NCBI GenBank assembly: GCA_001548435.1
Contig: AP017308.1
Location: 5,589,030-5,653,029, forward strand
DNA from: Leptolyngbya sp. NIES-3755
GTDB lineage: Bacteria; Cyanobacteriota; Cyanobacteriia; Leptolyngbyales; Leptolyngbyaceae
Length of the DNA: 64,000 nt
Direction of reading: 5' to 3'
The notes below the pieces were generated by a model, which searched no databases, was not told the DNA's origin, and worked only from the letters and a program-made list of their open reading frames with translations. The position numbers and the translations under genes are program-made. Positions 44,901 to 53,860 of the stretch are shown here, in pieces. The stretch's first letter is position 1. Every line of letters starts with the position of its first letter.

Positions 44901-46259
44901 ATGCCATCGATTTCGATCCGACAAGCGCTACCCATTTTAATCATCACGCCGTTTCTGATTGCGACTGGAATCACCGCAGCCATTCAGCTAGAAGGGAATC
45001 GCCGCGTGATGACTGATTTTGCCAAACAATTAACCAATCGTGCTGGACAACAAATCGATAATCGAATTCTGTCTTATCTACAGCGTCCTCAAGTCGTCAA
45101 TCAAACACTAAATAACAGCGATCGTAGTTCGCTTGCAAGTCTAAGTAACTTATCTCGACTAGAAGATTTTTTTTGGCAACAAACCCAAGACGCAAGCTCC
45201 TTAATCTATCCCTCTTATGGTGATGAGCAAGGGAACTTTGTTGGCGTAGAAATGATAGCTAAAGAAGAAATTGCTGCTTATATCAAAGATGCGTCCACTG
45301 GAACTAAGCGAGATGTTTATCGATTAGACAAACAGGGAAATCGCACAGAGAAAATTGAATCGATCGACTATGATCCGCGTACTCGCCCCTGGTACATTGG
45401 CGCAAAAGAATCTGGAAAAGCAGCCTGGAGTCCAATCTATGTCTCCAAATCGGGTGTGATGATGATTGCGGCAACCACTCCGATTTACAATACGGCTCAA
45501 CAACTTCAAGGAGTGCTCGCCTATAACTTGCCACTCTCAGAACTCAGTGATTTACTTCGCACTACAAATCTCAGTCGCACCGGGCAAATGTTTGTTCTGG
45601 AGCGAGACGGAACACTGGTTGCGACCTCTTCAGGAGTGCCGATCGTAGAACGCGATGGAAAACTTCAGCGGCTCTCTATCTCACAGAGCGATAATCCGTT
45701 GATCAAAACAACCTCACAAGAACTATCAAAGCGACTGGGCGAATTTCAGCAAGTAAAGTCTTCACAGTTTATTGAATTCGAGTTCAACGGTCAAACCCAA
45801 TTTGCTGAGGTTGAGCCGATTCAAGATGAACGGGGGATCGATTGGTTGTTGGTGATGGTTGTACCCGAATCTGACTTTATGGGTTCAATCGAAGCAAATA
45901 CTCGATCGAGCTTAATGATTGCTTTTGCTCTTGCTGGATTAGCATCACTGCTCGGTTTAACGACTGCACGATGGATCATTCGACCGATCGAGAAAATTAT
46001 TCAAACCGCTCAAGATATTGAAGCTCAGCGATTTGACACGCAGCGACTAGAAGAAGTGAAAACGCGATCGGATGAAATTGGACAGTTGGCGCGAGTGTTT
46101 GAACAAATGACAGACATTGTTTATGCACGAGAGCGACAGTTACAAACTCAGCTTAAAGACTTACAGAACCAATCGAATCAGGCGCAAGGGGAAGCAACTG
46201 AAGAACAATATTTTCAGCAACTTCTGGAAAGAGCAAAAGCAGTGAGAGGAGCAAAGTAA
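44901..46259 (+). CDS. Cache-HAMP sensor without output domain (452 aa)
   Basis: A membrane receptor. Span one is at about 7-27, a double-Cache extracytoplasmic domain at about 30-320 (RTRPWYIGAKESGKAAW, then GVMMIAATTPIY), span two at about 335-355 and a HAMP domain after it (IRPIEKIIQTAQDIEAQR). It ends in a coiled coil; there is no kinase, cyclase or methyl-accepting domain. It may signal by direct contact with the operon products. Start ATG 44901, 90 bases after the DUF4159-like gene. Confidence 0.85.
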   Translation: MPSISIRQALPILIITPFLIATGITAAIQLEGNRRVMTDFAKQLTNRAGQQIDNRILSYLQRPQVVNQTLNNSDRSSLASLSNLSRLEDFFWQQTQDASSLIYPSYGDEQGNFVGVEMIAKEEIAAYIKDASTGTKRDVYRLDKQGNRTEKIESIDYDPRTRPWYIGAKESGKAAWSPIYVSKSGVMMIAATTPIYNTAQQLQGVLAYNLPLSELSDLLRTTNLSRTGQMFVLERDGTLVATSSGVPIVERDGKLQRLSISQSDNPLIKTTSQELSKRLGEFQQVKSSQFIEFEFNGQTQFAEVEPIQDERGIDWLLVMVVPESDFMGSIEANTRSSLMIAFALAGLASLLGLTTARWIIRPIEKIIQTAQDIEAQRFDTQRLEEVKTRSDEIGQLARVFEQMTDIVYARERQLQTQLKDLQNQSNQAQGEATEEQYFQQLLERAKAVRGAK

Positions 46260-46260
46260 A

Positions 46261-48411
46261 ATGCAGTCGGTGATCTCAACAACGGTTTCACACAAAGAAC
46301 TGACCCTAAAACCCGGACACACTCCCGCTGTGTTTGAAGTGATGGTTGTGAATACCAGCGATCGCTTTGCTACTTTCCAGATTGAATTGCTTGCACCCGG
46401 AGCCGATCCCACTTCAAAACGTCGATGGTATGAGCTTGCACCCGATGTCGCTACAAAGAAACCACCCGGAGATCGATCGTGCTTTCGAGTCACAATTTTT
46501 GATACTCCTGTGCCCGGATTTGCTGGCATTGTGAACCTAACGATTCGTACCTTCTCAGTTGAATTAGGGGAAGATCGCAAGCTGATTCGATTAGCGATCG
46601 AGCAAAGCGCAGAAGTGCCCCTGAGATTAGAGCTACCTGTTAAGCAATTTCAACTTCATCCGACTGATTCTGCAACCATTCCAGTTCGCATCAAGAACCC
46701 AGGACAAAATCCAGCAGAAGCAAAAATTTCGATTGTAGGACTCCCAAATGAATGGTTAACAACTCCCGATACTCAAGGAATTCGGATTAATCCTGGAGCT
46801 ACGATCGAGATTGAATTTACAGCAGTTCTACCAGATTTGATTGCTGCAAAGAGTCATACTTATCCATTTACGATTCAGGCAGAGACTCATCAAGGTTCAC
46901 GCTCTGACTGTTCTGGCACGTTAGAAGTCTTACCGATGGGCTGGATGGACTTTTCCTGTTCCCCGATCGCGCTTTCTATGCCACCGAAGAACGCATCCTT
47001 TAAGCAATGGTGGTCAGATATTGGGACTTACACGCTGCACTTTGCAAATGAAAGTAATGTCGTGCAGCAAATGAGCGTTGAGATTCAAAGTGAGCATCAA
47101 GATGGCTGTGTGTTCCAAGTGTTTCCTGATCAACCCGTTTTACAACCGGGGGAACAATTACCGATCGCATTAACGGTTCAAACTTGTCGTCCTTGGCTCG
47201 GTTGGGAGCAGCAACAGTTGTTTCAAGTTAAAGCGATCGATTCTGATCCTCGTTTAGATGTTCGGAATGATACTCAGATTGTTAAGTTGAGAATTCAGCC
47301 AAAGCTTCCTTTGTGGGTGCAAGCTGCATTGTTCATCGTATTGCTCTATGTTCTATGGGCATTATCGTGGTTGAATCCGGGCAATCCTTGGTTTGGACAT
47401 AGTGCAGCGGTCAATTCTATTCGATTCAATGGAACTGCGGCTGAGATTGTCAGTGCTGCGAATGAGCCTCGAATTCTACGCTGGAGTACTTCAGGATTTA
47501 GAAATCCGTTAGCAAATCAGAATCTAGGTACAGTAGGCAAAACGGGTGATGGGAAAGCGGCTCGTGTTGTTCGTTATCGTCCAGTAGATAACAATTGGAT
47601 TGCAGCAGGTTTAGAAACTGGAGAGATACAACTCTGGAATTTAGCTCGAAACCAGCCACCTTTAATTCTGGGGCAGCAAGCAGGCGATCGAGTGATGGAT
47701 CTGGCGTTTTCTCGCGATTCTCAGTACCTCTACAGCGCTCATGGCAGCGGGAAAGTTCAGGTCTGGGAAATGCACTATCCGGGTGTTGAAGCGAATCAAG
47801 CAAAACAGTCTGCCTTAGTCTCAGAAAAACAATTCGATTTCGCGATTTATAGTATTGCGATCGTGGGCGATCGAGAACAATATCTTGCCATCGCTGGACG
47901 GTACAATCGCTTTGTTTTATGGAACTTAGAAACTGATCAAGTTACTTCAGTCAACTATCCGCGTTTAGGGGGACAGAGCGATTATATCACTGCGATCGCT
48001 CATGCAGAAAATCGACCGAATTTAGTGGCGCTATCCGACAATCAAGGATTTCTTTCTCTCTGGAATTTGCAAGGCTGTCTAGAGGGCGGACAATGTGAAT
48101 TGCTAGAAGAGTGGCAAGATGGACATCAAACCAAGCCTGTACGATCGATAGCTCTGAGCGAACAAGGATGTTATCTAGCGAGTGCAGGTGCAGATGGGAA
48201 AGTCATGCTTTGGAACCTAACTAAAGAAGGAAAACGATCAACACAATTTATCAATGGTCGTCAGATTGAGAAGATGTCAACCGCTTTCAACAGTGTAGAT
48301 GTCACTTTAGTCAATCAAGACCTCTTGATCGCGAGTGGAAACGACGATCGACAAGTTCGAGTGAGTAAAGCAGAACGAACTTCGGCTGCAATGTGTGATC
48401 AACTGAATTAA
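46261..48411 (+). CDS. Ig-like (NEW3-type) plus WD40 single-span protein (716 aa)
   Basis: The N-terminal ~345 residues are Ig-like domains of the NEW3/COG1470 kind (TLKPGHTPAVFEVMVVN, TIPVRIKNPGQNPAEAKI). A single membrane span at about 352-372 follows (WVQAALFIVLLYVLWAL). The C-terminal ~340 residues are WD40-type repeats (GEIQLWNLAR, GKVQVWEM, GKVMLWNLT). No signal peptide. The start is one base after the stop of the sensor gene, so the two are coupled. It could anchor the baseplate to a membrane; which side each domain faces is not shown by the sequence. Confidence 0.8.
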   Translation: MQSVISTTVSHKELTLKPGHTPAVFEVMVVNTSDRFATFQIELLAPGADPTSKRRWYELAPDVATKKPPGDRSCFRVTIFDTPVPGFAGIVNLTIRTFSVELGEDRKLIRLAIEQSAEVPLRLELPVKQFQLHPTDSATIPVRIKNPGQNPAEAKISIVGLPNEWLTTPDTQGIRINPGATIEIEFTAVLPDLIAAKSHTYPFTIQAETHQGSRSDCSGTLEVLPMGWMDFSCSPIALSMPPKNASFKQWWSDIGTYTLHFANESNVVQQMSVEIQSEHQDGCVFQVFPDQPVLQPGEQLPIALTVQTCRPWLGWEQQQLFQVKAIDSDPRLDVRNDTQIVKLRIQPKLPLWVQAALFIVLLYVLWALSWLNPGNPWFGHSAAVNSIRFNGTAAEIVSAANEPRILRWSTSGFRNPLANQNLGTVGKTGDGKAARVVRYRPVDNNWIAAGLETGEIQLWNLARNQPPLILGQQAGDRVMDLAFSRDSQYLYSAHGSGKVQVWEMHYPGVEANQAKQSALVSEKQFDFAIYSIAIVGDREQYLAIAGRYNRFVLWNLETDQVTSVNYPRLGGQSDYITAIAHAENRPNLVALSDNQGFLSLWNLQGCLEGGQCELLEEWQDGHQTKPVRSIALSEQGCYLASAGADGKVMLWNLTKEGKRSTQFINGRQIEKMSTAFNSVDVTLVNQDLLIASGNDDRQVRVSKAERTSAAMCDQLN

Positions 48412-48426
48412 TATACCCTAACGCTT

Positions 48427-51075
48427 ATGACTTCTCACCTTGTTCCATCCAATACGCTGCAAACTTATCGTGCGATCGCGGATCAAACTGCGGCTCTCTA
48501 TCTATTACCTGATTCTCAACAGCTATTATTAGCTTGGCTAAATCAGCAAGAATCTGCCAGTTTAGAAGAGATTGCAGCACATTTGGGACAGTCAGAAGAA
48601 ATCACTGGAACGATTGTCGATCGCTTAATTGAGCAAGGATTTATTGAAGCGATCGGGATCTCTCCATTTGAATCACGGAATCGGATCGAAACTCAAGGCT
48701 CAGCAATCAGTCCGCTCTCGATTATTGTCAGTCCTTCGAGTCATTATGCGATCGCGGCTGGTTCCACATTCGATTTGAGCGTTACGGTGTTCAATCGTGG
48801 AAATGAAAATGCGATCGTAGATGTATTCATTGATGAAACCGCTCAAGCACTTCGGCAATGGTGTGTTTCCCCGTCAGAACGATTAGCATTAGGCGCGGGA
48901 GAGAGTAATGAAGTCATCTTTACTTTCCACATCCCGATTCAAATTCTGCCTGCAACGTATTCTTATCAATTAGTGATTGATGCACCGCAGCACTATCCAG
49001 AAGATACACCGATTCAATTTACAAAAACGCTGCAAATTCTCCCGCCGACTGGAACAATCACACAAGCGAATGATCCGACCTTTGCGCTAAAGCCTGCAAC
49101 AACATCAAGTAAGCCTGCGATCGTACAACCAGGCGGTACATTAGATATTCGTATTGAAGTTTTTAACCGTAGCGATCGAGTCGATCAGTTCTATCTCAGT
49201 TGTTCAGATCTGCAAAAAGATTGGTACGCGATTCACTATCCTGAGAACTTAGAAGGGTTTGGATTAATTACCTCGAATCATGGACTGCGGCTGAATCCGA
49301 ATACAAAAGGCGAAATTTTGCTCTCGATTACACCTGCGATCGACACACCCGCAGGACGATATTCACCGACGATCGAGCTAATCTCGACAAATAATTCAGC
49401 CCTAAATCTACTCGATGTGATTCACTTTGAGATTGCACCGATTCATCTCTTAAATGCAGAACTGCACACGCTAGTTGGAAAGGTTCGGAATCTATCGGGA
49501 GTCTACCAAGTCAAACTATTAAACTCTGGAAATACAGCCCGAAAGATTGCTCTCAATGCTCGAAGCTTAGATGAGGATGAAGCAGAACTGTATCACTACC
49601 GCTGGGATGATACTTCTGTCATTGAACTATCACCCAAGCAAACCCAAACGATCGGGCTACAAGTCAAGCCACAGAAATGGTGGAAACGCCCGCTCATTGG
49701 TTCAGGAAGAACTTCAAACTTTGCGATCGTTCTCGAAGATGCGCGACAGCTTCCTTTACCTCCTGATCCACTTCAAGGCACGATCGTTTGGAAAGCAAGA
49801 CCTTTCTGGCAATTGTTACTGTTACTTCTGACCGCAGGAGGCGCGATCGCAGCCTTAATTTTTGCGATCTGGTTTGTCTTCTTCAAGCCAAATGCCGCTC
49901 CTAAGATTACTTTATTCACTGCATCAGAACTCTCCTACAGTGAAGCAAAAGGTAATCCGATTCGACTCAATTGGCAGATTAGCAATCCGCAGCGAATTGA
50001 ACGCTTACAACTTCTAGGACGTGCTCAAGGAAATCTGATTGTTCTGAGTGAACCTGTAACGTATGATTTTAGTCGTGGCATTCCTAAACAATTAGAGCCG
50101 TATTGTACGATCGCTGAAACGCTAACGTGCCGTAATGTTCCAACCGATGCCCGAAGAGCAGGCGACTATGTGTTTGAACTCCAGGCTACACTGAAAAATC
50201 AGCAATCTTTTGTTTCTAAGAGTACGGACACGATTCAAATTCAGCCGATCGTACCGCCAAAAATTCAAGAATTCAGTGCAGTTGTAGCGCGATCGAATGC
50301 GGATGAAAAACAGCCTGTTATCCTACAACGCTGGAAGATCAATCAAGCGGATCAACTCGGTGAACTACGGCTAATTGGTCGTGCGCCCGATGGTAGCGTC
50401 ACGAGTCCATTGATGCAGTTTAATTTTGCTCAAGGGATTCCTCGATCGCTGCAACCGTTCTGTACCTTAACTCAAGAATTGGTCTGTCAAAATCTTGCAC
50501 TTCCAATTTCTAAGTTTGGCAATCAAGTGTTCGAGTTAACTGTGATTCCCAAAAACGGCACAGAACCTTCGGATAGTAAAAAGACAGATACATTATCGAT
50601 CGAGCCTGCTCCACCAAAAATTCTCTCGTTCCAGATCAATGGACAAGATGCTCGACCGAAGTATCTTTTACCGATCGATCCGGATCAGCCGCTTAGAGAA
50701 ATTACACTCGCTTGGGAAATCGAACCCGCAGAAGGTATCAAGGTTGAACTGCTTCCAACTCCCGGAACTGTTCCGCTAAAAGGTTCGCTACGTTATCCAA
50801 TCAGTCCAACCACTGGAAAAACCACGCTCACGCTACAAGTTACGAATGCGAGTGGAAAAACCATTACGAGATCGATCGAGCTTGAGTTCTTTAATCCCGA
50901 CCCAAATAATCCGACTGTTCCACCAACGGTATTAATTCCGCCACCTGCACCCACGAATACTCCTCCCATTGCTCCTCCTGCAATCCCACTCACGCCCCCT
51001 GCTGCTCGTTCTCCCCAACTCCCGATCGATTCCTCGAATCCCGCTCCATCCAATGTTCCGCCCCGGTTTAACTAG
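48427..51075 (+). CDS. Winged-helix-like, Ig-like single-span protein (882 aa)
   Basis: Residues about 20-85 look like a winged-helix domain (LLLAWLNQQESASLEEIAAH, TIVDRLIEQGFIEAI). Two Ig/NEW3-like domains follow (about 95-225 and 230-450), then one membrane span (about 460-487). The distal part holds two similar ~115-aa beta domains in tandem (LNWQISNPQRIERLQLLGRA matched by RWKINQADQLGELRLIGRA), a third partial copy, and a Pro-rich tail. It is the second anchored protein of the operon. The winged helix suggests DNA or protein binding, unproven. Confidence 0.75.
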   Translation: MTSHLVPSNTLQTYRAIADQTAALYLLPDSQQLLLAWLNQQESASLEEIAAHLGQSEEITGTIVDRLIEQGFIEAIGISPFESRNRIETQGSAISPLSIIVSPSSHYAIAAGSTFDLSVTVFNRGNENAIVDVFIDETAQALRQWCVSPSERLALGAGESNEVIFTFHIPIQILPATYSYQLVIDAPQHYPEDTPIQFTKTLQILPPTGTITQANDPTFALKPATTSSKPAIVQPGGTLDIRIEVFNRSDRVDQFYLSCSDLQKDWYAIHYPENLEGFGLITSNHGLRLNPNTKGEILLSITPAIDTPAGRYSPTIELISTNNSALNLLDVIHFEIAPIHLLNAELHTLVGKVRNLSGVYQVKLLNSGNTARKIALNARSLDEDEAELYHYRWDDTSVIELSPKQTQTIGLQVKPQKWWKRPLIGSGRTSNFAIVLEDARQLPLPPDPLQGTIVWKARPFWQLLLLLLTAGGAIAALIFAIWFVFFKPNAAPKITLFTASELSYSEAKGNPIRLNWQISNPQRIERLQLLGRAQGNLIVLSEPVTYDFSRGIPKQLEPYCTIAETLTCRNVPTDARRAGDYVFELQATLKNQQSFVSKSTDTIQIQPIVPPKIQEFSAVVARSNADEKQPVILQRWKINQADQLGELRLIGRAPDGSVTSPLMQFNFAQGIPRSLQPFCTLTQELVCQNLALPISKFGNQVFELTVIPKNGTEPSDSKKTDTLSIEPAPPKILSFQINGQDARPKYLLPIDPDQPLREITLAWEIEPAEGIKVELLPTPGTVPLKGSLRYPISPTTGKTTLTLQVTNASGKTITRSIELEFFNPDPNNPTVPPTVLIPPPAPTNTPPIAPPAIPLTPPAARSPQLPIDSSNPAPSNVPPRFN

Positions 51076-51077
51076 CC

Positions 51078-52580
51078 ATGAAGCGTTTCCTCTTCGCGTT
51101 TCTGAGTCCCTGGATCGCACTCCAAGCGACTGCCACATCAATCACCTCCGAAACATTAACTCAGCGTTGTATTGATTCCATTCAGCAAAAGAACTATCGA
51201 GATGCGATCGCACTTTGCAAACAAGCACTGCAACTGAATCAAGCTTGGGGACGATTCAATCCTGTCACGGCATGGTCAAATCAAGCGATCGCGCTTACAT
51301 ATTTGGGAGACTATCCAACCGTTCGTGCTGTCTGCAATCCGGTTTCTGTCGCCTGTATCAATCGAGCGCGATCGCAAAATTATACTGCTGCTCTAGATGC
51401 TTATAATCATGCGATCGCAATCAATCCAAAAGATGCAACTCTCTGGACGAATCACGGATTGGTTTTAGCAAAACTGAATCGATTTGAAGAAGCGCTAACT
51501 TCCTATGATTGGGCACTAAAACTGAATCCAGAGGATTCTTTAACTTTAGTGGGGCGATGTGCTGCACTGAATAAAATTGGTCGATCGAGTGATGCTTTAA
51601 CTGTCTGTGATCAGGCTTTAATTGGGAATGGACGTTGGGGGGAGAGTAGTGCTGCGGAAGCCTGGAACCAGAGAGCAGTTGCGATCGCTTCCCAATCTCC
51701 TGAACCAAGCAAACTAGATGAAGCATTATCTTCTATCGATCGGGGTTTAGTTCTCAAGCCTCAAGATCCGAACCTCTGGAGTAATCGAGGCGCAATTTTG
51801 TGGAGAGCAAAGCGCTATTCTGATGCGTTGATTGCATTCGATCGTTCATTAGCAATCCAACCCGAATCCGCACAGACTTGGTTCAACAAAGGTACAGTTC
51901 TCAAAACATTGGGAAGATACCGAGAAGCGCTATCTGCATTCGATCGAGCAATAACCGGAGAAATTAGCTTAAATCAGGATGCAGCATGGCTCGACTTATG
52001 GACGAATCGCAGTGTTGTACTGTGGAAGCTCGATCGATATTCGGAAGCATTAGAAGCAGCACAACGAGCGACGACGCTTGCACCAAAATCAGTTCGGGCT
52101 TGGTACAATCAAGGACTCGCTTTCTCTGCTCTAAAACGCCACCGAGAAGCAAATGAAGCTTACACAAAAGCAACAGAGTTAGATCCCGATAATGTGACTT
52201 TGTTGCAACTTCAAGCACAAACATTACAAGCTTTGGGAAGACAGCAAGAGGCATTGAATGTAGTCGATCGAATTCTTGCTCTAAATCCAACTGCGATCGA
52301 GACTTGGTATCAAAAAGGGTTACTGCTCAAATCACTACAGCGCGACGATGAAGCTTTGACTGCATTCACACAAACCCTAAAATTAGATTCTCGACACATC
52401 AATGCGCTGATTGAACAAGGGAACTTACTGCGAAAGATGAATCGATTAGAAGATGCCTCGATCGCATTTGAAAGCGTACTAAAGATTGATGCAACCAATA
52501 AAACTGCTCAAGCTGCAAGAACAAAATTAAGACAACAACTTGCACAACAGAAAAAGGAAGCTCAACAAAGCGCAAATTAA
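51078..52580 (+). CDS. TPR-repeat protein (500 aa)
   Basis: An N-terminal hydrophobic stretch (MKRFLFAFLSPWIALQA) is probably a signal peptide, so the protein may be exported. From about residue 95 to 490 there are ten or so 34-residue TPRs (A-L-x-x-Y-D-x-A-L-x-L-N-P pattern, for example FNKGTVLKTLGRYREALSAF). The C-terminus is Gln/Lys-rich. TPR scaffolds hold protein complexes. It starts two bases after the previous stop and is the last gene of the operon. Confidence 0.85.
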   Translation: MKRFLFAFLSPWIALQATATSITSETLTQRCIDSIQQKNYRDAIALCKQALQLNQAWGRFNPVTAWSNQAIALTYLGDYPTVRAVCNPVSVACINRARSQNYTAALDAYNHAIAINPKDATLWTNHGLVLAKLNRFEEALTSYDWALKLNPEDSLTLVGRCAALNKIGRSSDALTVCDQALIGNGRWGESSAAEAWNQRAVAIASQSPEPSKLDEALSSIDRGLVLKPQDPNLWSNRGAILWRAKRYSDALIAFDRSLAIQPESAQTWFNKGTVLKTLGRYREALSAFDRAITGEISLNQDAAWLDLWTNRSVVLWKLDRYSEALEAAQRATTLAPKSVRAWYNQGLAFSALKRHREANEAYTKATELDPDNVTLLQLQAQTLQALGRQQEALNVVDRILALNPTAIETWYQKGLLLKSLQRDDEALTAFTQTLKLDSRHINALIEQGNLLRKMNRLEDASIAFESVLKIDATNKTAQAARTKLRQQLAQQKKEAQQSAN

Positions 52581-52584
52581 CTTC

Positions 52585-53478
52585 TTATGATGAATAGGTT
52601 TGCGTCTTTATTTGCTTGAGTGTCGTTAAAAGCATTTCTCGAATCGGGAGCAGATTCTTATAAAGTTGCATTCCAGGCGAAAGGTGCTTAATCACTGATG
52701 AAAGCGCGATCGCACTTTCTGGATAGTCCTGCAATATCATGAACGGATACCGATAAGTCCGAATCGTAAACAAGACCCAGCCCGATTGTTCTAATCGTCT
52801 CAAAGTCTGCCGCTCTACTCGAATCCAGAGATTTTCTGGTGTAAGTTCGATTGGTGCTGGATTAGAATGACTCAGATGACCCAGATAGAGTTCTGGTGTT
52901 TCAACAATGCTCCAATTCAAGCGGAACACCGGTCGATCGACTTTTAATCGATCGAACAATCGATCGACCGGATTTCCCAATTGCTCTGGATAGTCTGGAA
53001 CAGGCTGATGAATTTGGATCATGGGATTACCAAGCTTTTCCAACAATCGCCACCGCAGCGGAAAACAAAGAGATGCAGCCGCAAGAATATATCCCCGATC
53101 GCTCGGTTGCATCAAACAAAAATCTTCCTGAACTAACCGACCTGCTAAATCTAAAGGTTCAAATTCATCAATGTTCCAAGTTTGATTAGTCGCTTTCACG
53201 GTAATAGTTTGAGGAGTACGATCGTACAATTCTGGAAACTGCTGCAATAAATGTTCTAACAATAAATCGCGAACTTCCTGCTGTGCGATCTGTGTATTCG
53301 GCAAACTTGCAAATACTTCCGAATGAATGCTTTCTAGCAGTTCTGTCTTTCGCTGCACATAAGAACTCAACTGATCATCAATCTCGATCCAATCTTCAGG
53401 TTTTAGTGGCTTTAAACCGAGAGCTAAAGTTCGATCGCCCTCTGCAAACGGAAGATAGATGCGCGGTGAGTTCTTCAT
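52585..53478 (-). CDS. DUF3445 heme-dependent oxidative N-demethylase-like protein
   Basis: A 297-aa protein of the DUF3445 family, whose best-known member is a heme/PAS-like alpha subunit of dimethylamine-type N-demethylase. The start IYLPFAEGDRTLALGLKPL and the block SDRGYILAAASLCFPLRWRLLEKL agree, as do IHQPVPDY and the C-terminal VERQTLRRLEQSGWVLFTIRTY. The gene converges on the TPR gene with a 4-base gap. It is not part of the baseplate operon. Confidence 0.85.
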   Translation of the reverse strand: MKNSPRIYLPFAEGDRTLALGLKPLKPEDWIEIDDQLSSYVQRKTELLESIHSEVFASLPNTQIAQQEVRDLLLEHLLQQFPELYDRTPQTITVKATNQTWNIDEFEPLDLAGRLVQEDFCLMQPSDRGYILAAASLCFPLRWRLLEKLGNPMIQIHQPVPDYPEQLGNPVDRLFDRLKVDRPVFRLNWSIVETPELYLGHLSHSNPAPIELTPENLWIRVERQTLRRLEQSGWVLFTIRTYRYPFMILQDYPESAIALSSVIKHLSPGMQLYKNLLPIREMLLTTLKQIKTQTYSS

Positions 53479-53534
53479 ATCAAAAAACCACGATCGACTA
53501 CACTTAAGAATATCTTCGTTGTCGAGCCACTGCT

Positions 53535-53809
53535 ATGACTTCGTATTCTCCAATTGATTTGTATTTCCCGGACAGCGACGGTCAACCGATGGCAGATAAC
53601 ACCGAGCAATTTAACTTGAACTTATATCGCAAACACTGACCCTTTATCGACCCGATGGAGAGCGCTTTCTCAGTCCAATTGAATTAAGGCAACGCGGGGA
53701 TCAAGAACGCCAACGTGCTGAACAAGAACGCCAACGCGCCAACCGACTCGCCGATTATCTACGATCGATTGGAGTCGATCCCGATCAAATTCCCGACGAA
53801 GACTTGTAG
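53535..53809 (+). pseudogene. Decayed Uma2-family nuclease gene
   Basis: The start (MTSYSPIDLYFPDSDGQPM, to about ADNTEQF) is a normal Uma2 N-terminus and the end (YRPDGERFLSPIEL, a Gln/Arg-rich coiled coil, then YLRSIGVDPDQIP) a normal C-terminus. The nuclease core between them is missing. A stop (TGA at 53637-53639) follows the N-terminal part, and the C-terminal part continues in another frame. An internal deletion of several hundred bases explains it. Confidence 0.75.
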
Positions 53810-53860
53810 ATCCCCCAGACCTCGTACAATGAGGATTCATCAAATTTCCTCACAAGCTTT

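Noticed and set aside
26555-52580. Complete contractile injection system or prophage
   Set aside because: Only baseplate-type proteins are seen. No sheath, tube, spike, capsid, terminase, portal, holin or lysin genes, and no integrase or attachment repeats.
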